64,000 nt of DNA from Enchytraeus crypticus (Eukaryota; Annelida; Clitellata; Enchytraeida; Enchytraeidae), in the NCBI GenBank assembly GCA_905160935.1, contig CAJHZI010000597.1, positions 187,396 to 251,395 on the forward strand, written 5' to 3'. Below the pieces are notes generated by a model that had not been told where the DNA came from, ran no database searches, and saw only the letters and a program-made list of their open reading frames with translations. The translations under genes were made by a program, and so were the position numbers. Below, one piece after another: positions 44,601 through 56,530 of this stretch. Within the stretch, counting starts at the first letter, position 1, and every line of letters starts with the position of its first letter.

Positions 44601-45897
44601 CACTGTGTTTTTTTTATAACGGATACCCCAAAATTGTTTTAACATTAAAGTCGTAAGAAATGGACCGATGTGCTAGAAATTTACAACACTTAACCAGCGG
44701 CCAATTCTACCAAACATAGAGAAATTTCGTTTGAATATCTTTAATAACGTTAAAGTTATAGTTTTGTGAATAGGAGTGGGGTCAGATAAGAAATTTCCAG
44801 CACAGGATTACGGGCATGTTACATGCAGCGTAAAATTACCTCAATAAAAATAATAACGAACACGTCACAAAATTTCAGCTAATGCTATTTTTAAGAGCAA
44901 TCATTTCTTTTCAAAACGACGTAAAATGCGTGCTGATATATTCTTAATTGACAAAGTTATTGAACTTTTAATGCATGCATTGCATGATGAGAATAAACGA
45001 ATAAGTCATTTTAACTATGGCCCTAGAGGACGCCGCTGCAGTGGCTGCGGTGATAACAGGTGAACCCAGGGATGCATTGCATGCATTAAAAGTTCAATAA
45101 CTTTTAGTTTTTTTTTTAGTTCAACAACCGCCGATCTTATATAGCGAAGATCAGAACGATATCGTCGCTTTTGCATCTTATGAACGAGATGTCGGTCGGT
45201 ATCTGAGCTGATTTCAGCTACATGTGACGGAATAGTTATTTTTTCGAGATCGGGCGGTTATTCTCACCGGTAGATTAAAACAAAAGTCGTCGCCAGGGGC
45301 TGATACTCAACCGTCGCAGGTGGCTCCAGCCAATAGGAGAGCGCGAAATCCGCTTAAATGGTTAGAATTCTTGGAAATGTGACGCTACAGACTCAAGGTA
45401 AAGGTGAGAATAGAGAAGTTTCATAGTATGCAAAAAGCAGAATGGTAGTTATCTCGCCGATAAAGTCAAATGGTGGAGATTGCTATCGGCGAGAATATCT
45501 TTCCGTTTATAATATTTGGTAATTTTTTAAATGTCAATTAAGAACATATATACATAACATATGTACATAACACGTATCTTACATCATTTTGCAAAGACGT
45601 GATTGCTCTTCAAAATAACATTAGATGAAATTTTGTGACACGTTCGCTATTATTTTTATAGAGGTAATTTTACGCTGCATGTAACATGCCCGTAATCCTG
45701 TACTGGAAATTTCTTATCTGACCCCACTCCTATTTACAAAACTATAACTTTCACGTCTTAAAGATATTCAAACGAAATTTCTCTGTGTTTGGTAGAATTG
45801 GCTGCTGGTCACGTACTGTAAATTTCAAGAACATAGGTCCACTTCTTACGACTTTATTGTTAAAACAATTTGGGGTATCAGTTATAAAAACACAGTG
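44601..45897. mobile_element. foldback element with about 390-bp inverted arms, itself interrupted
   Basis: Left arm begins CACTGTGTTTTTTTTATAAC and the right arm ends GTTATAAAAACACAGTG. Long matched blocks include GATACCCCAAAATTGTTTTA, GTTACATGCAGCGTAAAATT and ATTGAACTTTTAATGCATG. The right arm is split: its inner part lies at 45070-45103 and resumes at about 45528, so about 420 bp have been inserted. No transposase. Target duplication could not be fixed. A relative lies at 47.2-47.9 kb. Confidence 0.88.
45104..45528. mobile_element. insertion inside the right arm of the foldback element
   Basis: A GC-richer segment separating two parts of the arm. It starts near a poly-T run followed by AACAACCGCCGATCTTATAT and includes the hairpin TCTCGCCGATA ... 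TATCGGCGAGA at about 45450-45492. AGATCGGGCGGTTATTCTC inside is an inverted echo of its start. Family unknown, no coding content. Confidence 0.6.
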
Positions 45898-46009
45898 TAT
45901 ACATATCAACAGTGGACTATCATACATACGAACAGTGGACATATGAATCTGGACATTTGAACAGTGGATTATCATACATACTGTACAGACACATTATGCG
46001 AAAATATGT

Positions 46010-46280
46010 CATCATCATCTTGTTCTTCTCATCTTTAATCCAAGTTTAACTAGGGTCGTCATACGAATAGACCTAATTCTCCACTCCCCTCTGTCCCATA
46101 CTTTATCAAAATCTCTTCCATTGGTTTTAGAAAATTTTGTAGCACTTTCTGGAGCTTAGGCGCTCACCAACCGCATTCCCTTTCTGACGTTGGTTTGAAA
46201 TTTAGTGCTTTAGTCGCCTTCTACGACACGTGCATTCACCGGTTGGTTTATTCTTCAAACTACCTGGCCACAACAGGGGG
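46010..46280 (-). mobile_element. SINE-B, near full length
   Basis: Minus copy: (ATC)n, TTTAATCCAAGTTTAACTAG, GTCCCATACTTTATCAAAAT, CTTAGGCGCTCACCAACCGC, CGCCTTCTACGACACGTGCA, and head CTGGCCACAACAGGGG. Confidence 0.9.
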
Positions 46281-47204
46281 ATACTGCCAAATAATAATCT
46301 ACTAATAATACTAATAATAATCATACTAATTGATACTTTTTCAAATGTTTGGGCTAGTAAATTATAGTCAAATAGTTTACTGGCCAAAAAACTTTGGAAA
46401 GTATCTTTATCTAAATAGAGCCACGTTTATTTCCGTTCTTGTTAATATTTAGTATATCGAACAGAATAACTGTGATGGCTGCAATTAGGGCAGGCAACAA
46501 TAAAGAGACAGATGAGACTGTAGAAACAAGCAACATTGTAAACAGACAGCACTGTAGAATGAGGCAACATTATAGAAACAAGTAACACTTCTGAAACTCA
46601 TCAATGTTAAAACAGACAACACTGTATAAACATAAAACATTAAACACTTAAAAAATCAACCCTGTTTAATAACCCCAACCCCTCACATGACCAATTATGG
46701 GATTCGGACAAATTCGTTGAGTTTTTGTGTGTATGGCGGAGGGAATACAGGCGTAGGTTTCCAATACATAATTTTAAATGTTTCTGAATATTGAGTAAAA
46801 AGAATCAAAGTAATTGGACAGTTATAGGATTATCTAATGTACGTTGAGGATCTGTAAGATAATACGTGTAGATATCGACTCGTGCTCTTATCAGTTAATT
46901 ACAATATCACAGCCGTTCAAGTTACGTCAATCTACTGTGTTCAATGTACGTGTAAAGTGGCGGCTTAATTAATGAAAACTAACAGCGCTAAATGTTACAA
47001 AGTTATGCTGCGTTGTTTTCAAAAATAAAAATGAAGAATTACCGTCAACCAGAAAGCTTTTCAATTAGGTTCGTTGCTAATACCGAAACCGTTCATCAGC
47101 AACGATGACTAATACAATGTGATTTTATATACGAAATCCTTTACAATAATCATAATTATTATTATTATTATTATTATTACAATAAAGGCATAGAGAGGTG
47201 ACTG
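46281..47204. other. AT-rich stretch with an (ATT)n run
   Basis: Loose repeats of ACATTGTAGAAACA-type words at 46530-46660 and an (ATT)n run at about 47158-47180. No gene. Confidence 0.5.
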
Positions 47205-47865
47205 ATGATTTTGAAATTACAGGATTTGACCAGCAGCCAAATGCTCTCAGACATGGAGAAATGTCGTTCGAATTCCTTTAATAACTTGAATGTTGTATAT
47301 TTGCTAAAGGGAGTATGCTGAAACAAGAAATTTCCAGTATAGGAATACAGTCATGCAACGTCCATGTAGCAACTGCATCAGGCATGTATCTCACACTAAG
47401 ATGAACATTACATTATGCATGATGTGGTTCACATAAAAGAGCGCCTCATAGAGGAGTGGACTAAATTTGATCAGGTAACCATTGATTGCTCGATAAACTA
47501 GAGGCGTAGCGCCTATGTGCGTGCCTAGTAGCTGATGGTGGTCATGGTGGCCATGAGAGTGAACAAAATTATTAGGCACACTCTACATAACGTCCTATCA
47601 TAGGCTAAAAGAAAAGGCTCCTTTCAGAGCCAGCAACGAAGTTCATTTTTTGCGGTGTCGCCTTCATGTGAGATACGCGCATATTACAGTTGTTACATGG
47701 ATGCTTAACATGTCTGCATTGGTATTCTGAAAATTTCTTACTTGACCCTACTCATTCTCAAATATATAACTTTCTTTTTATTAAGGATATTTAAATGACA
47801 TTTCTCGTTGTTTTGGGAGAATTGACTGCTGGTCAAGTCCGGTAAATTTCAAGAGCATCGATCTG
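47205..47865. mobile_element. second foldback element, same family, diverged
   Basis: Left arm (about 47205-47405) has TTTGACCAGCAGCCAAATGC, GGAGAAATGTCGTTCGAATT, AAGAAATTTCCAGTATAGGA; the right arm (about 47655-47865) carries the inverted counterparts AATTTCTTACTTGACCCTAC, AAATGACATTTCTCGTTGTT, AATTGACTGCTGGTCAAG. These correspond to arm sequence of the element at 44601. The loop of about 250 bp is unique. Confidence 0.75.
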
Positions 47866-49199
47866 CTCGATACGCCTGAAAAATGACAAAATAGTAATTT
47901 TAGCAAGATAACTTAAGCATGTGCTTTTGTAATGTGTGTTACAAAAGCCACGTAAGTAAATCTTGCTCCCCAAAAAATAATCAGATCGACCATTTTTCAA
48001 ATCCACTCTACTGTTCAAGGTAGTGTAATCATGGTGATAATCATGGAGTAGATCTAAAGTAGGAACTAGAAAGTAAAACAAGGTAAGGAAACTAAAACAT
48101 ATTCTTCCTTGACATTTGTCATTTTCCGTTTTTAGAGGAATAAAAGACTCGAAACTAGATCTCCCATCAAAATTCCACATTACATAGATGTATAGCATAT
48201 CTTACGCCTCTATTTAACTCTCCCATTTAAAACATTCTAGTGGTTTCTGGAAATTGCATTCAGCTTTCTTATCATGTAACACGTGACGTCTATAATAACT
48301 ACAAATGGCTCAAACATGCAAATAATCTACATTTCTCCTCACTAGCTGTTTATAGTCCATGAACTGCAGGATTGTTTAGAAAGTAAAAGTTGTTCTTAAG
48401 TAAGAACTTTTTACTTTTAAAGCGCTATAGTTACTCGATGCTTTGTGTGTTTATAAAGCTTCCAGTCATCTTTTAGAATCATGTCTAATTGACCCTGATA
48501 GTTTCGATGCTCGTTCTGGTCTACCTGCCTGTCGGCAGCATTCGACACTTGGAGCAGTTTGCCACTTTGACTTCTAGCCAAATCATTTTCTTCGTGCAGT
48601 ACCAAAATCGTTTCACACTACTTGCAAGAAATATGATGGGATATGGCATATCGGTTAGGAAGTTCGCCTCGGATGCTAGTGGCCTGAGTTTGAAGTTCAG
48701 GTCAGTCAAAGCGCAACCCAGTCCTTCAAGCACAGGTTCAACGCACATAACTCAGTATGCATGTGCTTAGTCGAAATAATTCACAAACATAAGTAATGTC
48801 GGCAGTATAAAGCCTATCATTTGGCTGAATTTCACAACTATTTAAAAAATATCTCCCATACTCGTTTTAACAGCAGCTTTTAACACAGTCAACAGTCAAG
48901 TGATATCTAACCGATGATTGAGCGAGTGCGTGTAGAAGAAGACTCTATTTGGACAGTTTGTTTTCATAATTATCGTTGCATCACAGGACCTGAAACCTGG
49001 CTGTCGCTTTGCTTTCAGCAGCTGCCACTTTCTGGTCGAGCTCTTATGTTCTAGTGAGCATGGTTTGATATTTGATAAAACCAGTCAGCTAACTCCCTTC
49101 ATTATGTTGTCTAGCGAGCCCCCTAGTACTCTGCCAAATGGCAAGTCCAAGGTACATATTCCTTCTGATTAACTGTTACGGTAAATATTCTGGAACTGC
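47866..49199. other. unassigned stretch with a short SINE-D-like piece
   Basis: CTGCCAAATGGCAAGTCCAA near 49131 matches the tail of SINE-D. The region 48640-48720 (GGTTAGGAAGTTCGCCTCGG) is loosely tRNA-SINE-like without a B box. No gene called. Confidence 0.4.
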
Positions 49200-49505
49200 A
49201 GAAGTGATGATTTTTATTTTTTCGGAGCTAATTCTTAATCCAACTTTTGCAGCATTTTTTTATAAAGCCGTTGTCATTTCTTGAAGGTGATGCATATTGT
49301 TTGTTAGTAAGGCTATATGGTCAGTAAAATCAAGGTCGGCTAATATATTATGACAAATTTATTCCCCGTTCTCTTTCATCGAAAACGTTCCTCATTATAA
49401 AATCAATCGCTAGTAGAAAAAGCAAGGGCGACATGATACATCCTTGTCTGACTCTTGTTACAAAATTGAAAGAGTCAGTGACCCCTGTCGGTACTGATGT
49501 ATGGC
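49200..49505 (-). mobile_element. RTE-like LINE RT fragment
   Basis: Minus frame reads PTGVTDSFNFVTRVRQGCIM then SPLLFLLAIDFIMRNVF, the motif B region of a non-LTR RT, followed by decayed sequence. Confidence 0.8.
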
Positions 49506-49810
49506 ATGAAAATTAATATAAATAAAACAAAGATGATTAGACTGTCTAGTAGGCACAGGGATATAAATTAAATAATACACGATTGGAACAGGTTAGAATC
49601 TTCAAATATCTTGACCACACCATTTCGGATGATGGAAAGTGCGAGACGGAAATTAAATGTAAAACTGTATTGCTGAATGAGACTTTCGGATTGAGAAAAG
49701 AGATCCTAACAAAAACGAATGAAGAAAACCACAAATTTAGAAACTGTAAACAAATAGATGTGTACGACACTCCTATGCGGATTTGAAACGTGGAGTTAAG
49801 AGGATATCAG
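49506..49810 (+). mobile_element. RTE-like LINE RT fragment, opposite orientation
   Basis: Plus frames read MKININKTKMIRLSSRHRDI then LEQVRIFKYLDHTISDDGKC ETEIK, corresponding to the post-motif-C segment in the LINE at 26-31 kb (FESVIYLGSLIHQNGKCDKE). It abuts the minus fragment head to head. Confidence 0.8.
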
Positions 49811-50170
49811 GAAACTGAAGCATTGAAAATGTGATTATAGAGAAAGATGTAAAAGATCGTTGGACAAAGATGTAAAAGATTGTTGGACATACACATTTAC
49901 AAATCCCGGATTTCTTCAGAGAGTTGATTCAAATGTAAACAGAATGCGATTAGAATAAAAGAAACAAAAATATAATCTGAGGTAAGAACTGGATAGTGGA
50001 TAGCAAAATGGTAATGGTTTCTGAAAGATATAATATAAGGTAGAACGCAATGAGGGTTAGAAGAATTCCGATACAATGGACACTAGATGATATAATAATA
50101 AATGCATACAAAGAGATTAAATGAAAGCTTGAATGTAGTTGAACATAATAGACCTGCCATTAGTCAGTAC

Positions 50171-50212
<42 letters not shown>

Positions 50213-50819
50213 TATTTATTATACTTGCGCAGGCTGCTGATTATGTACATGAGAGTAATTGATTGCCGGCATGTCTAATGAAGGCTAATAGAGTTTCACT
50301 GTGCGTGTGATCCTATAGTTGAGTGACTGGCGGCAGAGCCATCAATACTCTGTGTTTGGTAGGATGTAACATCTAGTCACCAGCGAGTCAAACAATTGAG
50401 CTCTTTGTCCTACTTCATACTGAGCGTGTTGGTCGCTTAGGACGGTCGCTGATGACGACTCTGGCTAGTTGATTGAAGAATAGGCACAGTGAGTGTAGTA
50501 GAGAAAACATACTTAGCTTACTATTATTGTCAAACTTGCTACTAATGCTCACCCCGAAATCTACATCTATACGTTTCGATGCATAATTTATACGGTAACA
50601 ATTTATTATAATAAATTGTTAAGTAAATAAAATTTAATGTGTATAATGCAGCAATACTAAGAGATAGTTAACATTACTGTCGACCAATATTGTGCGACAA
50701 GTGCGTGTAAACTTAAAGCAGTGAAGCACTTAATCAGCCAAAATGGAATGCATGTTGATTTCACCATACCATAGGCGTCCATAGCTTCCAGAAGTGGCTT
50801 ACTCTGTTACTGTAATAAT
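49811..50819. other. unassigned stretch with a GA tract
   Basis: (GA)n at about 50172-50209. The segment 50210-50480 is GC-richer than average but has no supportable exon. Confidence 0.4.
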
Positions 50820-51177
50820 CTCTCCTATTTCATTACCTACTGGAAGGTTCATGGTATAAAACGCCGCCAATCTTCTATTTCTTCTGTTTCCCTCTTCATG
50901 TCCGCATACGAGTGGATGTTTAAATCGTCTAACATTTTTAATCTCAGTCTGCCTTTTCTGCTTTTCTACTCACGCTGATCTGAGAGTAAATCTCACTGGA
51001 CTGGTTATACGGAAAATGGTTGCCTATGTGGTATAAAAAGTACAAACATGTGATAAAAAGTGATAGATATAAACGTAGTTGATCGTTTCTATGTAATGTG
51101 TGTATACTTTTTACTTCCTTTACTTTTTTCCTCCAACTCTACCTTCCTTCTATGACCTCGTTTAGTAAACTATCTCC
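50820..51177 (-). mobile_element. RTE-like LINE 3'-end fragment, split by SINE-C
   Basis: Plus-strand landmarks CTACTGGAAGGTTCATGGTA and ATACGAGTGGATGTTTAAAT to 50967, then after the SINE-C insertion CTACCTTCCTTCTATGACCT CGTTTAGTAAACTATC. The unbroken order is seen at 8276-8410. Confidence 0.8.
50968..51125 (+). mobile_element. SINE-C, 5' truncated, nested in LINE fragment
   Basis: GCTGATCTGAGAGTAAATCT, CACTGGACTGGTTATACGGA, ACAAACATGTGATAAAAAGT and a T-rich end match SINE-C at 17.4 kb. The tRNA-like head is absent. Confidence 0.8.
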
Positions 51178-51352
51178 TTCATCATCATCTTCCCTTTAAT
51201 CCCAGATTAACTAGGGTCGGGATACAAATGGACTTTCTTCACTCCTCTCTGTCTCACATCATATCAAAATCTCTTCCATTCGTTTTAGAAAATTTTGTAG
51301 CAATTTCTGGAGCCTAGTCGCTCATCAACCGAATGTCTTTTCTGACGTTGGT
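51178..51352 (-). mobile_element. SINE-B, head missing
   Basis: Minus copy: (ATC)n, AATCCCAGATTAACTAGGGT, TCTCACATCATATCAAAATC, CAATTTCTGGAGCCTAG, TCTGACGTTGG. It ends before the CCCCGTGTTG head. Confidence 0.88.
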
Positions 51353-52553
51353 AAAACGTTTACCATACTCTCCGTAATTACTATAATTTATAATTGACTA
51401 TAATTACTTTTCTACTCCATGCAATGATTAACTTTTCTAAACCTAAAGTTTTCTATGTTTGACCTGAGATTTCTAAATTTACAGACACGGTGGAATATGT
51501 AACTGATTGCGAAACATTTAGCTAAGACGAAGGGAATGAAACCTTTTTTATAATTGTCGAATTAGCTAGGCATTAGGTATCAAATGCCAATTGGTATGAC
51601 CCAAGTATATGTAGGCCTACGTGCTAATTTTAAGATATATTTAATTTTTTATCACACCATAATACACTTGTAACGAGTGTTTTGCTTTGATACAGAAGGC
51701 AAGAATGAATGAGACTGAAAGAATGAGACTGAATTTCGTTGTCTTAGTTTTCTCATACACTCTGATGTTTTTATACATTCGTGTCCCCCTCTAACCTAAA
51801 CCCGTAACATCATTCTGCATCATGTGCCGCTGCATTAGATTATGATTATAAACGTGAAGCCGCGTACGAAGCTTCGTGCAAAGATGTTTAGAAAGCTGTG
51901 TCTCGCGTAATTAGCCAACACACTCAATGTGTATTACTTGAAGGTTTATATACTTGATCTATGACATCGCGCAGTATGAACTCTGTTGTGGTAAGCACAA
52001 TACATCTACATTTATATTTTATTGCATGATACGCCTGCTGTACTTAAATGTTTCACCAGCTCTTATGATTTACTCCAACAATTAGTACTAATTAGAGTGT
52101 GATAAATGTATTGAATATTTGAACATCGGCAGATCAGTAGGATTATTAGACGATTGGTAACTGCTTTGGTAGCCCTTGTTGTTTCTTATGCAATAATGTA
52201 ATATACCATATAGACGGTCGTAAATCAACTTACAAGTCATATCACTTATAATCCTCGTAGTTCAAGATCGTGGATGTAATGACATCGCATCAGTTGAGAC
52301 ACCGATTTGACTTTACATTTAACATAATTCAAATAAAATTCAGTAGAAGCCATTTTGTTGACACCTAAGAGAGAAATATCCGTTTAATAGCTTCGCACGA
52401 ATTCCTGGAATAAATTCTACTCTGTATGGAAACATCTAAATAATAATACAGCTTCTCCAATCTAACACGAAGGAAGTGCAAACGAAGAACAATAGTAAAA
52501 GTCAACAAAAAGTCAACTGAGCAAGAAGTCTTCTGGAATTAAGGACTGTGCAG
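51353..52553. other. stretch upstream of a candidate anoctamin first exon
   Basis: AT-rich, no repeat family recognised. If the exon at 52554 is correct, the promoter and 5' UTR should lie here. No TATA box in a convincing position was found. Confidence 0.35.
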
Positions 52554-52697
52554 ATGGATAGGAATGAAGAGCGTCGTTTTCTGACGCGCCCTACTCGATC
52601 AGGACAGTCTAGGACTCAGGGAATACAGCTTGAAGATTATGGTTCACTGAGCCTCTCTGATACAGCACCGCTCATACAACATGACGTCATCGCAGCG
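52554..52697 (+). CDS. candidate first coding exon of the anoctamin gene
   Basis: ATG at 52554 opens a GC-richer, coding-like segment of 48 codons (MDRNEERRFLTRPTRSGQ at the start, DTAPLIQHDVIAA at the end) before a GTCTGT donor at 52698. The exon would end in phase 0, which is what the next anoctamin exon at 56266 needs. A polar, charged cytosolic N-terminus fits the family, where this part is poorly conserved. Without splicing the frame continues 21 more codons and stops. The donor is weak, and the exon could belong to an unrelated transcript. TGACGTCA lies at 52682-52689 inside it. Confidence 0.42.
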
Positions 52698-52839
52698 GTC
52701 TGTTACGTCATCAAATATAAATCAAACCTACAAAAATTTCATTTCATTCTGCTCTAAAAACTAACGCTATAGCTTAATAGCCGCTGAAGATATCATCACC
52801 AAATTTTCAAATTGTCTATTCCATATATATACTAGAAGA

Positions 52840-54160
52840 GGTTCTAGTGCACTGCCAAACGTAACGACAGGTCAATGGCATATAACTCTTCCAACCAATT
52901 CTACCCTCAGCCTTCCTTTTCATCTCTATATGTAAATTTGTTATCAGGTCATCCAAAATTCTATGTCTCGGTTTTCCTCTAACCGTTTTCCTTTGCACTC
53001 TTCCTTCTTTTGCATCCTTTAGCAAACCATCCCCGTATCATTTGCCCTATCCAGATTTTTCTTTCTATTTCTTATCACTTTTATTAACTGTCTAACTGTA
53101 CCGACCCTTTCAAGAACTTATTCATTTCTAACTTTGTCAGTCCAACTAATCATTTCTATTCTTCTCCATACCAACATTTCCAATGCCTGTAGTTTCCAGA
53201 TATATTCTTTCTTTAATGTCCACGCTTCACATTCATACAGAAGTGTCGATCACACAAAAGTTTTCACAATCTTTATCTTTGTGTTTTTCCCAATGCCTTC
53301 TGTTAGTACTTCTTTTCTCTTTCCGAAAATCTCTTTCGCCTGTGCAGGTCTACATTTCATTTTCGTTTCACACTTCCCATCATCCGTAATGGTGTGCCCT
53401 GCCCCAAATACTTGAATACTTGAAATTTTCTTACCTGTTCCAATCGCGTATTATTCAATGTAATATCTACATTCCTATGATTCCTAAACACTCTCATAAC
53501 CTTTGTCTTCTTTATATTAATCTTCATGCCACATATCAATGCTGTGACATTCATAACCATTTGCAAATCCTACTTCGCTACTAGCGAGCATACCTTGATT
53601 ATCTGCAAACCTCACATCTTTCAGAAATTTACCTCCAATAGTTATTCTATCCTCAATATCTTCCGTCGCCTCAACCATTACCGCCTCGGCATAGAAATTA
53701 CATAGTAGTGGTGAAATACAACGTGCCTGTTTTACCCCCGTCGTATTTCACGCTCCTCAGAGAAATCTTGATGCAGTTTGACTATATCTTCTACCTCTCC
53801 AGTCAACTACAATCCTCTTCAAGATGTTTAACATCATTATCCAGTCTATAGGCCTACTATCAGAAGCCTTTTAAAAATTTACAAAACATTTTAAGACATC
53901 ATTTTCATGTTCTAAGCTACGTTCACATATGACTCTCATAACTCCTATTGCTTCTCTAGTAAAACACCCTTTTCTAAAGCTAAACTGTGAGATACTCAGT
54001 ATTGCATCTGATTTTGACTGAATACGATTATTTAATATTGTACTAAGATTTTAGAAGCATGTGCTATTAAGCTTATTGTTCATTAGTCTGAACATTCAAC
54101 AGCATTAGGTGTTTTAGGAATTGGAATCATTACTGTCTTCGTGAAATTTTCTTATGATTT
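52840..54160 (-). mobile_element. RTE-like LINE, decayed, 5' truncated
   Basis: The minus strand carries, from 3' end to upstream, the C-terminal EGRVQRKTVRGKPRHRILDD then LITNLHIEMKRKAEGRIG (52816-53025), the segment MKINIKKTKVMRVFRNHRNV then VFKYLGQGTP (53357-53566), and further up decayed RT between 53580 and 54160. Same family as 26-31 kb and 8.2 kb. Frames are broken repeatedly. Confidence 0.85.
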
Positions 54161-54267
54161 CATTCCATAAAATTATATATCTTTAATCAAATTTGCATTC
54201 TTCAGGTCTTCAAACCGGAGATATTAACATTCAAACTTATCTAATTTTTTGGGCCACTGTATATAGG

Positions 54268-54326
<59 letters not shown>

Positions 54327-54350
54327 CATATATATAATATATATATATAG

Positions 54351-54390
<40 letters not shown>

Positions 54391-54528
54391 TGTATATATG
54401 GATATAGATATATATATATATATTATATATAACTATAAACTTATCTAATACTGTATATATTATATATATATCTATATCTATATATCTATAGATATATATA
54501 TATCATATACTATATATATATATATACC

Positions 54529-54587
<59 letters not shown>

Positions 54588-54612
54588 GTATATATATATA
54601 TATGTATATAGG

Positions 54613-54677
<65 letters not shown>

Positions 54678-54700
54678 CATATATATGTATATACATATAG
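54268..54700. repeat. long (TA)n microsatellite
   Basis: About 430 bp dominated by TA with TATC, TATG and GGCTATA interruptions (GGCTATATA occurs about three times). Frames on both strands are artefacts. Confidence 0.95.
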
Positions 54701-55524
54701 ATTTGGCCAACTTAGTATAAACTCCAGGAATACACAAAGTAAGCGAAATTCCAGAGATAATCTTCGACGTTAATGAAAGTAATCGGTAGATAAACCTTTT
54801 CAAAAGCGGTATAATTCAGTGATGTGTACAATGCATTATCATTAAAAGTAGCTTTGTGGTTCAAAAAGTGGGTATAATTTTACTTGTACGGCACTTATTT
54901 TCATTGTACTTGGGGGAATTGAGTTGAATTGTATCAGAAATGAAATCGGAAATTTATATTGTAAACAGACACCAGGTACATAAATTTTAGAACATCTTTT
55001 TTAGGGGGACAATATTGACTCCGTCCGCATATGGATATAAACGTACGTATACATCATCTCTTAAAAGTAATATCTAAAGTGTTAGTGTCGCTTAGTTATA
55101 TGCCTTATTGGTTGGTCTTGGCTTTTATTCAATTATCGCGTAATACAAATTTTCTCACAGCTACTAATTACGTTCAATCATCCATAATCTATGACGAAAA
55201 ACACACTATTTCAAAGAGTTCTGTCAAATGCCCATGGTTCCTATTCCCACGCACATTCCGCTCGTTAAGAAACACTTGAGAGATTCACGATTTGATGCTA
55301 ACAGTAATCTCTGCCTTTAAGACCTCATAGTGTAACTCCTGGGATTAATGCTTTCTGAAATATCCACTACTTACTTGCCTTTTTCATACGCTTAGCCGAT
55401 GTAACCAATATATAGTATATAGTTCAGATTTATGTTGCAATGGACCGGGCATAAATTGCATAAACCAGATAGAATATAGAAGTGTGGTCTATAAAATTCT
55501 GTATATATATTTCTCTCTCTCTCT
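54701..55524. other. intronic or intergenic stretch, nothing assigned
   Basis: No repeat family recognised. The frame at 55031-55279 has no motif. Confidence 0.45.
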
Positions 55525-55780
55525 CTATTCTGTTCTACAAGACGACAGGTTCATGGTACATATTTAAACTCAGAGTCATCTTTCACGCTTGATAAAGAGC
55601 CTTGAAGTAGATCTACAAATTAATCGTTTCATAATTTGCTATGCCTAATCCTTATCTTATGCAATGTATACTAAAGGAAAATATGGCTTCCGAGATGGTT
55701 TTGCGATGTCTTCCGTAGTTTTTGCATAGTCGCCTCATTCGACAGGTGCAGTTAACGACTGATCTATTCTCCAGTTTCCA
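55525..55780 (-). mobile_element. SINE-D copy with extended head
   Basis: Plus-strand order GACAGGTTCATGGTACATAT, ATATGGCTTCCGAGATGGTT, GTCTTCCGTAGTTTTTGCAT, AGTCGCCTCATTCGACAGGT, GCAGTTAACGACTGATCTAT. The last two blocks, reversed, resemble the SINE-B head. Confidence 0.7.
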
Positions 55781-56265
55781 GTACTCAACACAGGAACTGG
55801 TTAAGTGTTACTTGTGCATTAATTATGATTAAGATTAATTGATTCAATTTAAAGTAAGTTGAGAGTTGTTTTCATTTAGGCCTACTTTCTCTTGGCTTAT
55901 TATATTGTCTACTCAATGATCAGAGTCAATTAATAACTATCACACTGTGTCTCTTCAACTACACAACATCCGGCTCTATCAAACACAACTCTCATATACA
56001 AAGGCATAAATATATCACAGAGTGGGTTTCACCAAAAGATTGAAACGACAGTGTTCTGTGTCGATTACTGTGTGTGAAGATGCGACAGGACCAAATAAGT
56101 GGCCTTGTTCCTTATTTGTAATAAGCCGTATGTTACTAGGGCCCAAATATGATGCCAATGAAAGCTGAAAGTAGATAGATACGGCGGTAACGGCGTCAAG
56201 TCTGTCTCACATTCTTCAAGATTGAGAATTTATTAAAATCCTTAACATGAGTTGCTGTGTTTCAG

Positions 56266-56530
56266 CGGGAGAGTGAAGATGTGGATAATTCAGATTCTGT
56301 GGAGTCCAGTGGTGGAGCAGGAAGTAGAGAGGATGAGAGGAAGACTGGAAAGAGTCTGGGGGTACCTGCTGAAGGTGGACTGGTGGGACCTGGTGAAGTA
56401 ATTGACAGCTTGTATCTGCCTAAAGGTCAGCAGCAGCCTGCCGATGTGTCTGTTATGTTCGCTAGAGGCGCTGATCGAGAGTGCCAATGGGAGAGAGAGC
56501 TCTGCTTCAACGATGGAATCAGAAAAATAG
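56266..56530 (+). CDS. anoctamin (TMEM16) exon: acidic N-terminus and start of dimerisation domain
   Basis: Acceptor TGCTGTGTTTCAG ends at 56265; donor GTACGA starts at 56531. The exon holds 88 codons and one extra base (phase 1). The peptide starts RESEDVDNSDSVESSGGAGS, is rich in acidic, Ser and Gly residues, and ends ECQWERELCFNDGIRKI, the opening strand of the anoctamin N-terminal dimerisation domain (family pattern FxDGxRxIDxVLV). Joining to 60314 gives IRKIDFVLVEE. Anoctamins are ten-helix Ca2+-activated chloride channels or lipid scramblases; this part is cytosolic. No in-frame ATG suits a start here, so at least one upstream exon is needed. Confidence 0.85.

Noticed and set aside
48640-48720. 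Further tRNA-derived SINE
   Set aside because: GGTTAGGAAGTTCGCCTCGG is suggestive, but there is no clear B box and no second copy in the window.
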